Positions 10,042 to 20,137 of a stretch of DNA of 20,142 nucleotides are shown piece by piece. The translations under genes and the position numbers were made by a program. Position 1 is the stretch's first letter; the number at the start of each line of letters is the position of its first letter. The DNA is taken from NCBI GenBank assembly GCA_040143965.1, contig JASJQH010000233.1, positions 1 through 20,142 on the forward strand. The letters run 5' to 3'. A model generated the notes under the pieces. It was not told where the DNA came from. It worked only from the letters and a program-made list of their open reading frames with translations, and made no database searches. This stretch comes from Basidiobolus ranarum (lineage: Eukaryota > Basidiobolomycota > Basidiobolomycetes > Basidiobolales).

Positions 10042-13000
10042 GTTTATAGAGTTACTGATTAAGAAGCTATGTCTTACATTTGTTTGTGCTTAATTATATT
10101 TTACAGCTCTCAACTTAGCCTTGACTACATATTAACATACCTGTTGGTGCAGTTAAACAAACAAATATGACGTGATTAAGGTGAGTAATATAAGAGCCCT
10201 GGGAGTTTACGTAATTCAGTTGAAGTGGTTGTAAGGAGTATGGGGTTCGTGTAACTTAAGAACCGGTCCTTTGCTTATTAAGTAAGCGACTGAATGAAAG
10301 AATTATGAGGATATTACTTGCAAGGACTGGTGTATTGTTAGACAAAGCTACTCAAGTCAAAACCAGCATTTAGGGTTACTATGGAGTGTGTTTTCAGCCT
10401 GGTGAAGTGCTGTATTACATTACAAATAGGTGCAACAATACTAGTTAAGTCTGACCCTGGTTTTGTAACCTCAAGTGTTTGTTCATGTTTAGTAATTAAG
10501 CGTTATTAGTACAATCATAACTTGAGGAAATGCGATGAAGTTTGAGTTTAATGATGGTGTGCTTTACACTGGGTCATTATCATGGAATAAGCTAGAATAT
10601 AGAGGAAATCAAGATTGAGTAAACTTAGTTACGAGGCACTTTGATTAATAGGCCTACCTCTTCCTCTCCATAGCCTGCGGTTATTGAATAGATCATGAAC
10701 AACCGCTGGAATCTCTATGTTGATACCAGCTTCCTGGGCTTGCGTTATTAGTTCTACTGACAATGATCTTCATGTTTCTGCTTCACTATCTGACCAATCA
10801 AAGGTGCATCTCTAGAGATCATAGAACCTTGAGCATACACAAATGGCTTCTGATTCGAAGATACGTGTGCTACAGATGAACTAGGCATTGATCCTGATAT
10901 GTAGGAAAAGAACCCTGGATCTCTTGTAGAAACGCCACCCACTGACACCCATGTATTTCGGAAATGACAACAGAGCGATCATTCCTTACTACTGGGGTGG
11001 ATATGACTTGTGTAGAGATAATATGCAGCTTACATACAACATATGCAAACCAGTGCTATTCTTGTAGCGTATGCATTTGCAACTGCAGCTCATCGTTGAG
11101 AAAAACGGATGTTACCTGCCAAAAGTCTGGTAGCAGTAGCGATGTTTATTTATTTGACTACCAACAGTCAACAATTATCCTTTCATCCAGGCAAATCATG
11201 ACTTATCTGTTGATAATTTCACAAGCTGATGTCATGAACATTCACGAACTATACTGTATTCACTGATCCAGTCGAGTTCGATGACAGCACAGGCAATTTC
11301 AAAAGCAGTTGAGTAGTGAGCATCTTGAGTAGCAACCCAAGTAGCAATGCAGATTCTAGTTTATTTTACTTGTTAGCACACTACACAGGATAGCCACGAT
11401 CGTCTGGCCCTAAACCCAACCACATTCTCTGATTGAACATTAAGGTTGATATTTCGAGGTTAGGAGAGCTAAACTTAAGTACATCCAAGAAAACAGCATC
11501 GCCTGTTTCATCTGGTTACGAGTATTAATATAATATCAGTTAAGAAGATCTTGAAGCATGGTGATCCGACTCCCTTGTTAATATTTTTTCGGGGAACCCC
11601 TTCTTCATGGCGTAACTCTGAGAGGCTAGATTTAAGTTCATTACGACCTGTATCCATCCTCTTTTCATATTAGTACTAGGTGAGCATAAGGAATAGTTCT
11701 CGGTCGTGTAGTGTAGATTAACGATGATATCTCTTATCGAGCACTGACCATTAGCCAATGATGTTATGCATTGAGTACTGGCACTGGTACCTGCAGATGA
11801 ATCCAGATCGCCATAGCTTCTAAATATAATCCCCAGTCAGTTAAACTCTCCATGCCAAGTAGGAATATGACTTCGGAAGTAGACATTCTAGTAAGCTTAT
11901 ATATTTGGAAACAATTCGTCATTTGGCTCAGATAGCAAGAGAAGCTGGCCCAATGTGTTCACTTGTCAATTATATTTTGTCTACCACTTCTCAAATGTTT
12001 GAGATTGGCCCTTTGTATATATCAACATTGCAAAATGTTGAAGTACCATTGGTTTGAGTAACTCTGACACTGATGTTGCTACTAATGATTGGAATATGGC
12101 ATCATTTGTCAAGTGCTTTAAACTTGGCTAAGCAAGCCTATATATAAGATTGGTTTATTATTTACTTGCATCTGGTTGAAATGAAAGTATCACATCAATT
12201 AGTTGCTTGCATATAGATTTACAGATTACTAAATGGCACCAATTTGCAAGTTAGTCAAACAAAATTTCCTAAGGTGCCTAGGACAGATGTATCTATCTCT
12301 GAAAGTATTACATCACTTGAGCCTTTCGGCTTCCAAGGGTTGAAATCTTGGATATAGTGAATCTGCTCTAAGCTCACTTGTTATTTAATGGGGAAGATCA
12401 TGATGCTTCTTTTTTCCCTCTATTATTTCCTCACAAGTCGAATTTTTTCTGCTGATATCTATCAAGTAAAGTTATAACTCAAATACATATACTCCCATAG
12501 CTCTGTGTTGTTCATATGGCTATAATACATAGATATATTCCTTGATATATGATGGAAACCAATGTAGCAACTGTCTGTAGGGTAGTGTAACTAAGAGCAA
12601 ATCTGTGATATTAGAGAGTATTGACACTGCAAAAACTATGATTTTGTGACTTTCAAACTGTCGGTTGAAACAGCAATAATGCTAGAGAGAATACTTGCAC
12701 AAATGAATAAAATCCTATTATGGAGCAGAGGATTGTTTCAAGTGCAAACTATGGGTAGTTCATTTATAGCAATAAAAATATAATCGATGGAGTATTCTTA
12801 AGGATATGATTTTCATGCAAATATTGGCTATAGCCTGCTGACAAACTCTAAATATCATATTTACCGTGTTGATACAACTCCAATACTCACATATATGAAA
12901 GCAACGTTAATGCACATAAGGAAAATTAATTAAACACAGAAGTAGCATGTATTTTAGTTAATATTAGTACTTAATCTATATCTTTATGACTGCACAGTCT

Positions 13001-13126
13001 GACTCCTGTGCAAAAATTACTTAATAATTGCTATACTCAATTAAAAGATAGAAGTGACCATATATATATATAAGTATTTCAGAATTTTAATAGCTGAAAG
13101 ATTGGAAGTAATCAATGTGATACTTG
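10042..13126. other. Large intergenic gap downstream of the ABC gene
   Basis: About 3.1 kb without a supported gene. The part from about 10.6 to 11.9 kb has several minus-strand open stretches of 40-100 codons with protein-like composition (for example around 10645-10980 and 11540-11840), but they change frame, contain stops and match no family I recognise. A 100-codon + frame at 10964-11266 overlaps them and is cysteine-rich without a pattern. The part from 12 to 13.1 kb is very AT-rich and includes a (TA)n run at about 13062-13071. It may hold old, unrecognisable repeat DNA. Confidence 0.45.
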
Positions 13127-13446
13127 TGTTGAAATTAGCATTGCCTAAGCACCTATATAGTCATATATAGCTTAGTACTTAGTTATCTTATATTGAACTA
13201 AGATATTACCCATTATTCTCATAAGGAATTTACTTAGAAGTTCTCAGATATATAGATTTTTCAAAGAAGCCCCAAACTTTGCACACATGTTCCTGGGACC
13301 TTCCTTGACACATTCTACACGTTAGTTTGTTTACATCTTGACAAAACTATAAATGTCAACTGAATACTCAATAAATCAAAAAGTGAAAACCACCAATTTC
13401 TCTAATTCTCCAAACCACTTCCAACAGGCTCCCAAATACTTTAACA
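13127..13446 (+). mobile_element. Solo LTR, family A copy 2
   Basis: A 320 bp unit in the same orientation as copy 1, from TGTTGAAATTAGC to TTTAACA. The block CTATATAGTCATATATAGCT is shared exactly with copy 1. Five-base flanks ACTTG (left) and ACTTA (right) are a nearly matching pair, as expected of a decayed 5 bp target-site duplication. No internal element sequence is attached, so it looks like a solo LTR left by recombination. It is an old fossil. Confidence 0.75.
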
Positions 13447-14055
13447 ACTTAAAGTATTAATTTCTTAGAGGTGAATAATGATCTACAAGAAGTTAGAGAT
13501 CATTTAATCTGGTGATTGTCAAGTTCTTGTGATTTTCAAATTAACAGTACATATATTGAATCGGTTTTGAGTGCAAGTGTATATATACTTAACAAACACG
13601 TTAATGATATGGTTATATATGTGGCACTTAGTACAACCCACAAATGAACGCCTACAAGGCGCTCTGTATCAAGTTTCAAGATACGATTGAAACTACAATG
13701 GAACATAACACAAAACAAGCTTTGGAGCTTAAATGGTATTCAAACAGTCTTGAGTCCATCAAGAATTCCATTCCATTGACGATGTATGACTAGAAGATCT
13801 CTTTGTCATTCTGATTTGCCCAGTTGCCTGAAAAGTCATGGCAGTCATGGAGAAGATATTTACATGTATTGGCTTTAGTTTTAATAAGGACTAATATGAC
13901 GGTATTATTACGTGGTCTTAATTACCAATAGTTGATTTTTCTAGTTACAATTATACCAACAATACAATACCTTTAGGTATCTTTATAGTTACACGTTCAC
14001 TTAAAGCCCTACTTTAAGCTACTGTTATTTGTTTGTTTATTACCATACAGACTCC
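13447..14055. other. Intergenic region upstream of the APH-like gene
   Basis: About 600 bp with no supported gene. A 60-codon minus frame at 13536-13718 has no family resemblance. A CAG just before the APH-like start (ttaccatacag) could pass for a splice acceptor, but no upstream exon that would use it was found. Confidence 0.5.
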
Positions 14056-15046
14056 ATGAAAAAATTGGATACCAGTTCCATCACGGCTCAAACACTACAA
14101 GAAACCAAAGAGGAATTATACTCGAATTTCAAACAAACTATTCAAGAAATATTTCCCAGTTTATGGCACTCCTCCTCGACTTTTCAGCAGTATAGTAGTC
14201 AACTTGGATAACCATTGTGTATTTCGAATAGCAAGGAATGAAGCTGCATGGCGTGGATACGAGAAAGAACGTCAATTGTTGCCTTTATTACAGAAATATC
14301 TAAGCAACCAAAACAACAGCATTAGGATTCCTGTCCCAATCTATCATTGTCCATCAACCTTACATTTACCGCATGGTTTTATGGGGTATACTTTAATCCC
14401 TGGAATACCACTGTCATTCGAAGCGATCCAAGCTGAAGGATCTATGAAGATGTTGGCAGAACAATTAGCACAATTTCTTGCTGAGCTGCATGACTTTCCC
14501 ACCACCAGCATTGCACGAACAACAACCAGCCTGTCAGAATTTGACCCTGCTCGGCGACGGCAGCAGTGGCAGCAAATGTATAAAGACGTCTATTCTACAC
14601 TAGAGATACACCTGACTCCTACAGAATTTCAAAGGATTTGTCAATGGTGGGATACTGTACTTCAGGACACCAGTATGAATGACTTCGTATCATCACTAAT
14701 CCATGGCGACTTCTGGTATGAGAATATTCTTGTGTCATCCAAAGAGCTGCCTAGCATTGTTGGCGTGATAGACTTCGAAGCGGCAGAAATTGCGGATCCA
14801 GCTCAAGACTTAGCGGTGGTTCAGTACCTGGGTATTGAATTCCAAACCCGTGTATTGAACTCGTACCGTCGTCATCGTGGCATGGATGAAAAACCCTAGA
14901 CACTCTTGCTACATCGGATGCAAATTCACTGGGAGATGCGCGAGTGTACCGGGATTCAGTATTCGATCCTGTTTAATGATAATGATGAGCTGCTAGAGTC
15001 GATTGAGAAGCTACGCGCCAACCCCGCACTGTTGGAACTCTCGTGA
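14056..15046 (+). pseudogene. APH/choline-kinase-fold phosphotransferase, disrupted
   Basis: A member of the APH (aminoglycoside/choline phosphotransferase) kinase-like family, which transfers phosphate from ATP to a small hydroxyl substrate. The substrate here is unknown, and the family is widespread in fungi. The N-terminal part (14056 to about 14195, MKKLDTSS...) lies in one frame. The rest (VVNLDNHCVFRIARNEAAW onward) lies in the next frame, and the usual GWDN-like segment between them is missing. The catalytic loop HGDFWYEN (CAT at 14702) and the metal-binding DFE (GAC at 14771, in VIDFEAAE) are intact, followed by IADPAQDLA. An in-frame TAG at 14897-14899 precedes a further 48 codons in the same frame, ending ESIEKLRANPALLELS and then TGA, which fits the family's C-terminal helix. 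No intron of realistic length repairs either point. It is most likely a recent pseudogene; consensus or assembly errors are the main alternative. Confidence 0.85.
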
Positions 15047-16193
15047 TGTTATGTTATTCGTTCGCTTGTTCGGATCCGTGCAAATGGCCATTAAAAAAGA
15101 TTAATGCTTTCATTCTTTATGGCGACATAGGGTCGCATGAAATGTTCTTTACAGTGGCTTTTATCTAAGTATCTTTCAAGTCCAAGACAAGGGTATCTTT
15201 TCTTTAGTCACGATAGACACAATTCTAATGTCCATCTTGTCATTAAAACGGCAAGTCTAGAATATGAATAGGTTATTCATGTCTTAACTATTTTAAGGGG
15301 TGGTATACAAAGGATAGTATACATGTTATACACGTGCAGCCAAAACTAGTTAGTTAATCCTTATACATACAAGTTGTAGCGGAACCTAGCTTGCTTTGTA
15401 TCAACAGTCACTGTTGGATATATTGCTCCAACTAGAGTCAACATGTAAAAGTATATTATTGTTCGCCTCGACTCAGAACTGTGTTTCATAATACAACCTT
15501 AATTAACTTTCATCTTCCAGTCAATGATCACTGGAAGCTTCTGTGTATCTGCCTTACCATTTCAACTGGTAAATCCAACACCAACGTTGGTGAAAGGTCC
15601 TCTAGGCTTGCTAAAATCATTTACACTCACACACTCAAAGGATTGGAGCTTGATACAATTCGAATTTATTGCCTCTTTTACAACTACCGTTCTCACTCAA
15701 TAAAGCCAAATATAGTTGTAGGCTCATCAGCGTTTGCCAACTCCTCTTCCAAGTGATTTGAGGGCCTTGTTCCGTGTATTACTTTGCCATGAATTCATGT
15801 CACTTCTCTCCATTTTGTGCTATAAAGATATAATAACAAATCCCGACATACCTTTGACGTGCATGACAGTAAATATTTCATATCCAGTACCAGGGTTCTC
15901 AGCCATTAATCTTTCAATATCATATTTATACCGACATAACAGCAGTAAGCCTCCTCTTTCCCTTCTACCTTAGACTTATGTTTAGTCAAAGGTAAAGTAT
16001 TGAAGTTATTGTGCACAGACAAGCTTAAGGAAGTGCTGAATAATAAATAGACTAACGTCACTGATACTGTAGACAAGTATTCTGAAGGTTCTAGCTATCA
16101 CTCGATGAACATCACAATCATAAGAGACAAGATCTCATTTATATTACAACCAGAAGATAGATATGGATTGCGTGCTATTCGCATTGACATGCT
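15047..16193. other. Convergent intergenic region
   Basis: About 1.15 kb between the + strand APH-like gene and the - strand HAD gene, which converge here. Two overlapping + frames (15481-15756 and 15734-15973) have no recognisable domain. The stretch presumably carries both 3' ends, but no strong poly(A) signal was assigned. Confidence 0.5.
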
Positions 16194-17006
16194 CTATAGA
16201 GTTTTGTTGACGGTGATCTCAAAACTTCCGTCGGGTAATGATTTCACATCAACATCGGTGAGGTACTCCACCACACAATTTGCGTTTGCGTCTTTCAATT
16301 GCTCCACTGAATGTGTTGTACTACAGGCGACACAGTTCATACCAGCAGCACGTGCAGCACGAACTCCTGCTGGGGAATCTTCGAATACAATACAATCCTC
16401 TGGAGCCATACCTAGTTTCTTGGCTGTCATGAGATATCCCTCGGGGTCCGGCTTTCCTCGTACCACCTTACAGAATAAAAGATTTCGATCAGTTGGAAAG
16501 TTCTACGTAACTTAAATACTCACACAAGCCCCATACCTGATCTCCTCCGGTTAAAATATCAGGCTTTTCAATACCACATTGACTTAGTCGAGTCTCTGCG
16601 TGATATTGAGTACCTCCGGTGCAGATACCAAGCTTCTTTGGAGGGATCTTCGCGAGTAAATTCTTTACACCAAGTAAAATGACCAATCCATCAGTCTCGA
16701 GACATAGGTCGCGCTCATACTGGTTAGCTATTTCGGGTGTGGCTTTTTCCGGCACCCATAAACCAATGGTTTCAATTGTACGGCGTCCATGAGAAGTCTC
16801 AAGAATCTAAAGAGATGAAAGGTTAATACCAAGGATAAAGGCACCAATTTGACTTAGGCAAGTACTTTATCACCATCCAGGCCGTGCTCAAGAGCAAAGT
16901 TACGCCAGTGACGTTCAACCAGTGGTGTTGTGTCAATTAGCGTACCATCAAGGTCGAAAATAAAGGCCTTAGCTCTTAACGTCTTGGGGCTTTGTTGTGG
17001 ATTCAT
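16194..17006 (-). CDS. HAD-superfamily phosphatase, Gpp/Dog-like
   Basis: A haloacid-dehalogenase-type phosphatase that hydrolyses a small phosphate ester through an aspartyl-phosphate. It resembles yeast Gpp1/2 (glycerol-3-phosphate) and Dog1/2 (2-deoxyglucose-6-phosphate). Three exons on the minus strand, 17006-16866, 16806-16537 and 16466-16194, are all joined in phase 0 and give 227 residues, close to the family's 230-250. Motif I is DLDGT (residues 18-22, nucleophile D18). The cap region has SHGRRTIETI (52-61), matching the SHGWRTYDAI of yeast Gpp. Motif II is the T/S of GICTGGT (T110). Motif III is K142 in RGKPDPEGY. Motif IV is FEDSPAG (E166/D167). There is no signal peptide, so it is probably cytosolic. 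The exact substrate cannot be told from sequence. The gene looks intact. Confidence 0.93.
16467..16535 (-). other. HAD gene intron 2
   Basis: A 69 bp intron on the minus strand with donor GTATGG, an AACTGAT-type branch region and acceptor GTAAG. It joins ILTGGDQ to VVRGKPDP, restoring the conserved run into motif III. Confidence 0.88.
16807..16865 (-). other. HAD gene intron 1
   Basis: A 59 bp intron on the minus strand with donor GTACTT, branch site TATTAACC and acceptor CTTTAG. It joins GLDGDK to ILETSHGRR in frame. Confidence 0.88.
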
Positions 17007-17064
17007 GACAAAATAAGCTGAAGAACTGACTAGAAAATGTTGGAATTGATAACGAATAACGATA

Positions 17065-17076
17065 CATATATATATG
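17065..17076 (-). promoter_or_regulatory. Possible TATA element of the HAD gene
   Basis: CATATATATATG, a palindromic TA run, lies about 60 bases upstream of the HAD start codon on the minus strand, a normal distance for a fungal TATA element. Similar TA runs occur elsewhere in this AT-rich DNA, so the call is tentative. Confidence 0.35.
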
Positions 17077-17861
17077 GTTTTGGATTCTTCCTATTTTGGA
17101 GACATTTGATAAGCAATCGGTGATCGCATTATGAAGGAAGGAATTCTTTTATCTGCAACTAAATATAGCAGTTGACCTAGGTGGCTACTCTTAATTTGGT
17201 GCCATTGGATTCGTATACGACATTACGTTTTGAAACAATTGAGGCCATGAAATTGGGATTCATAATAGTGGCTTTCCCACTGTAGTTGTCTCGTTTGGAT
17301 GTCAGATTAGTCTATGGTGTATTTAGATAGCCAGAGAGAATCTAGATATCCCTGTGACTACTTTCTTATCGATACTGATCATGGATTAGTCATCTCCTTG
17401 TATTGTTCAAAAAGGGGCCCAAGAACATAGTGCCACCAATGCTGATAATGATTGCTGCCCACTGGCCAACGTGAGCGCTCCAACTCCTACTGCCTAATTA
17501 GCTCAGTTACCATTAGGATTGTGGCTGCTTATTTGGTATGCTGTTTTCCTATCTGGTCCTTTCAACGATTGACAATATTCTCTTGGTATTAGAATGGCCA
17601 ATGGCAACAACCCTAACCCATCACCTCTCAAGGTTGCTTTTATTGCATTCCTGATTGCGATGCACTCATTTCGATGGCTGGTAGTATTCGATTATAGTTC
17701 AATTAGCAAATCTGATGTCATCGACCTGTGCTGAGTAGTGGTGGATAACTGTACAGGATTAATGCAGTATTCAGGTTTCAGCGTTGATAATACAAAGCTT
17801 TTGGTATGGAAATAGTGGTCATTTGCTGCATCCTATCTGATCAGATTGTTGATGAAGATCC
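17077..17861. other. Intergenic region right of the HAD gene
   Basis: About 800 bp with no supported gene. A 46-codon + ORF (17594-17734) with a hydrophobic centre and an overlapping stop-poor minus frame are present, but neither has family support. Slightly less AT-rich than the flanks, so an old decayed gene is possible. Confidence 0.45.
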
Positions 17862-18190
17862 TGTTACAGTATTTTGGGAGCCTGTTGGAAGTGGTTTGGA
17901 GAACTAGAGAAATTGTTGGTTTAAACGTATTGATTTATTGAGTAGAAAGTTGACATTTATAGTTTAGTCAAGATATAAGTAAACTAACATCTAGGATGTG
18001 TAAAGGAAGGTTCTAGAAGTATGTGTGCAAAGTTTGTGGCTTCTAGTACAAGTTTGAAAAAATCTGTATACCTGAGAACTTCCAAGTAAATTTCTCTTGA
18101 GAAAATGGGTAATATCTTAGGGCAATATAGAATAACTAATTATTAGGCTTTACATGACTACATCAATGCCTAGGCAATGCTAAGTTAACA
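17862..18190 (-). mobile_element. Solo LTR, family A copy 3 (reverse)
   Basis: A 329 bp reverse-oriented copy of the family A LTR. On the + strand it begins TGTTACAGTATTTTGGGAG and ends GCTAAGTTAACA, the complement of the ends of copies 1 and 2. It shares TGTTGGAAGTGGTTTGGAGA with copy 4. It is clearly diverged and old, with no attached internal region and no convincing target-site duplication. Confidence 0.7.
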
Positions 18191-18269
18191 AATAAACTAG
18201 TAAGTGAAAATTATTAATTCTATCTATCTCTCAAAACCACTTCAAACTAACACCCAACATGCTTCAACA
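18191..18269 (+). mobile_element. LTR family A end fragment, facing copy 3
   Basis: Directly after copy 3 comes about 79 bp that matches the last part of a forward-oriented family A LTR: AATAAAC, AGTAAGTGAAAA, AACCACTTC and a terminal TTCAACA line up in order with 1603-1676. Because copy 3 is reversed, the two form a head-to-head inverted repeat with copy 3's first 80 bp. This suggests nested insertion or inversion among LTR fossils. Confidence 0.6.
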
Positions 18270-18551
18270 CTCTCAGCAACATTAGAAATTTATTTGACCA
18301 TCCATTATATGACCTAATCTCTTTGAAGGGTTTTGTAGTTCTGCAGGCCTTAGCAATTACAGCCATGAAATAAGAGCTGTGAATGAGCCTTAGTCTACTT
18401 CACTTATTGCAAGATATGTTCTATGCATTATTTGTGCTTTAGGAGTTCTACTGAAGAGTAATCACAAAGTGCAACATATTTCTTTTATCAATGTCACTCA
18501 AGACTCTATTACAAAAACATAATATTTATAGCAATCAATATATACACAGAG
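18270..18551. other. Spacer between LTR fossils
   Basis: No gene or clear repeat was seen in this AT-rich stretch of about 280 bp. It may belong to an older unrecognised element. Confidence 0.4.
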
Positions 18552-19014
18552 TGTTATGCACCAACATATAAAGTTATTTAACTTACAATATCCCTATTCA
18601 ACTTGTATAAGTATCTGTTTAGTTAATCACTACTGCATATAGGTCATCTGAATCTATCCAGTGATTCCATCATTTGACCTATCACATGACTAACTATCTA
18701 TTCTCTTATCTTTTTTATCAGCTCGTTTAATGTATCACATGATCATTGTCCAATCAATATTATCCACCAAGTCATCTGCCAAGGCATAAGTCAAGTGAGT
18801 CACAAGAATCATTACCAACAATCTTTAACTGCCAAGAGTTCAACTGATGCATGACTCACTTATATATCTACACATCTATTCAATCGTATTTCTCTTCTAT
18901 CAGAATTAGTTATCTTGTTTCTCACTGCCAACTAATTCTCTTTGCTACGAGAAAGTATAAATAAAGCTAACTGAACCTTTTCAATTGGTGTTCATCTTAA
19001 TAAATCCAGCAACA
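18552..19014 (+). mobile_element. Candidate solo LTR, second family
   Basis: A 463 bp stretch opens TGTTATGCACC and closes CCAGCAACA. Near its right end it carries TATAAATAAA (18956-18965) and AATAAA (18999-19004), in the promoter-then-poly(A) order of an LTR. Only one copy is in the window, the flanks do not form a clear duplication and no internal region follows, so this is a pattern-based call. It is unrelated in sequence to family A. Confidence 0.35.
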
Positions 19015-19368
19015 GTAGGGAGTGTAATATCACTAATGATACAGGTACTTTCATATTTCTTAGGCTCTCAGGCAATGTATAAAACTGGCAAAGTGATAGC
19101 AAGTTCCATTCTTGATGAGCCAAGTGGTACCAACCACCTTGTATAACTTCACAGGTTGAGATAGTTGAATATCAATTGGCCAAGTGATATTGGCTTCTTT
19201 CCCATTATGTATTCAAACAATTGGTCAGCATGATAATAATCACTCATTCATTAATTACACTATTGAAAGTCTAGTTCATAGAACAACAACTGCACAATGG
19301 AGGTAGGCCAATCCTTTAGGCAAAATGGGTGCAAATGAGTCAGTCAGCAAAAAGTCCAACATGGATGC
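19015..19368. other. Spacer before LTR copy 4
   Basis: About 350 bp with no open frame or recognised repeat. It includes motifs such as CCAAGTGGTACCAACCACCTTG (imperfectly palindromic, near 19119-19140), but nothing that identifies it. Confidence 0.4.
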
Positions 19369-19707
19369 TGTTAAAGTATTTGAAAGTCTGTTGGAAGTGG
19401 TTTGGAGAATCAGAGAAATTGGTGGTTTTTGCTAATTGATTTATTGAGTAGAAAGTGGACATTTATAGTTTTGTCATGATGTAAGCAAACTAACATATAG
19501 AATGTGTTGAGAAAGGTTCCAGGAACATGTGTGCAAAGTTTGGGGCTGCTTTGAAAAATCTATATATCTGAGAACTTTTAAGTTGGTGTCAATATTCTAA
19601 GCAAATTCCAATTGAGAATAATGGGTAATATCTTGGTGAAATATAAGATAACTAAGTACTAAGCTATATATGACTATATAGATGTTTAGGCAAAGCTAAT
19701 TTCCACA
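19369..19707 (-). mobile_element. Solo LTR, family A copy 4 (reverse)
   Basis: A 339 bp reverse-oriented copy, beginning TGTTAAAGTATTTG and ending GCTAATTTCCACA on the + strand. It is co-oriented with copy 3, 1.18 kb away. The DNA between them shows no primer-binding site, purine tract or coding remnant, so the pair is not convincingly one element. An old fossil. Confidence 0.7.
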
Positions 19708-19932
19708 TATACAAGTATGGAAGAGGGATTTTTGTTGAGTGAAATGAAACAGCTATGATAAGATAAATAATTGAGTATTTTTAACTGTCACTGTCACAAT
19801 AAGGAACTGGACAAGGACTGGAAACAACAACAAGAGGCTGGAAGACAGGAGAGTACTTGGGTGTAGACCACAAGACAAGACAAGACTGGACAAGGAAGAT
19901 ACTTTGGCAAGAATTGTTATTGATAACTGGCA

Positions 19933-19956
19933 TTGATCAGACTGAGGTCTGATCAA
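19933..19956. repeat. Perfect inverted repeat, 10 bp arms
   Basis: TTGATCAGAC, a TGAG loop, then GTCTGATCAA: perfect arms with a 4-base loop. It could fold as a hairpin in RNA or cruciform DNA. It sits inside the repeat-rich edge element. Confidence 0.85.
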
Positions 19957-20074
19957 GGAATACATGTGGCTTATATAGATATTGCAAGGTGAAACATAAT
20001 ATACCAAATAGGGAATATACTGTGGCAAGTTTGAGAGTTGGGGTGTTAGGGACTACAAGGACCAATACAAAGAG

Positions 20075-20114
20075 GGATGATGTAAGGATGATGTAAGGAT
20101 GATGTAAGGATGAT
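20075..20114. repeat. 11 bp tandem repeat
   Basis: About three and a half copies of GATGATGTAAG in direct tandem, with the last unit running into GATGATCAGG. The copies are essentially identical, so the expansion is recent or the tract is mutable. Confidence 0.85.
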
Positions 20115-20119
20115 CAGGT

Positions 20120-20137
20120 GACCTTCCATGGAAGGTC
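20120..20137. repeat. Perfect 18 bp palindrome
   Basis: GACCTTCCATGGAAGGTC reads the same on both strands with no spacer. It follows directly after the 11 bp tandem repeat. Function unknown. Confidence 0.85.

Noticed and set aside
10964-11266. 100-codon + ORF with many cysteines
   Set aside because: Cysteine spacing has no regular pattern, there is no signal peptide, and it overlaps equally long minus-strand frames.
14187-14240. An intron that would explain the frame change in the APH-like gene
   Set aside because: The only GT...AG combinations are about 29 or 41 bases long and either far below the intron sizes seen here or lead straight into a stop.
15481-15973. Two overlapping + ORFs in the convergent gap
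   Set aside because: Low-information composition and no domain; likely chance frames.
17340-17860. Stop-poor minus frame and a 46-codon hydrophobic + ORF at 17594-17734
   Set aside because: Neither shows homology or a gene context; the two overlap on opposite strands, so at most one could be real and neither is supported.
17862-19707. LTR copies 3 and 4 as the two ends of one element
   Set aside because: They are co-oriented and 1.18 kb apart, but the DNA between shows no primer-binding site, polypurine tract or coding trace, and contains another candidate LTR and an inverted fragment.
20075-20114. Tandem 11-mers as a CRISPR array
   Set aside because: Units are directly adjacent with no spacers, and the genome is eukaryotic.
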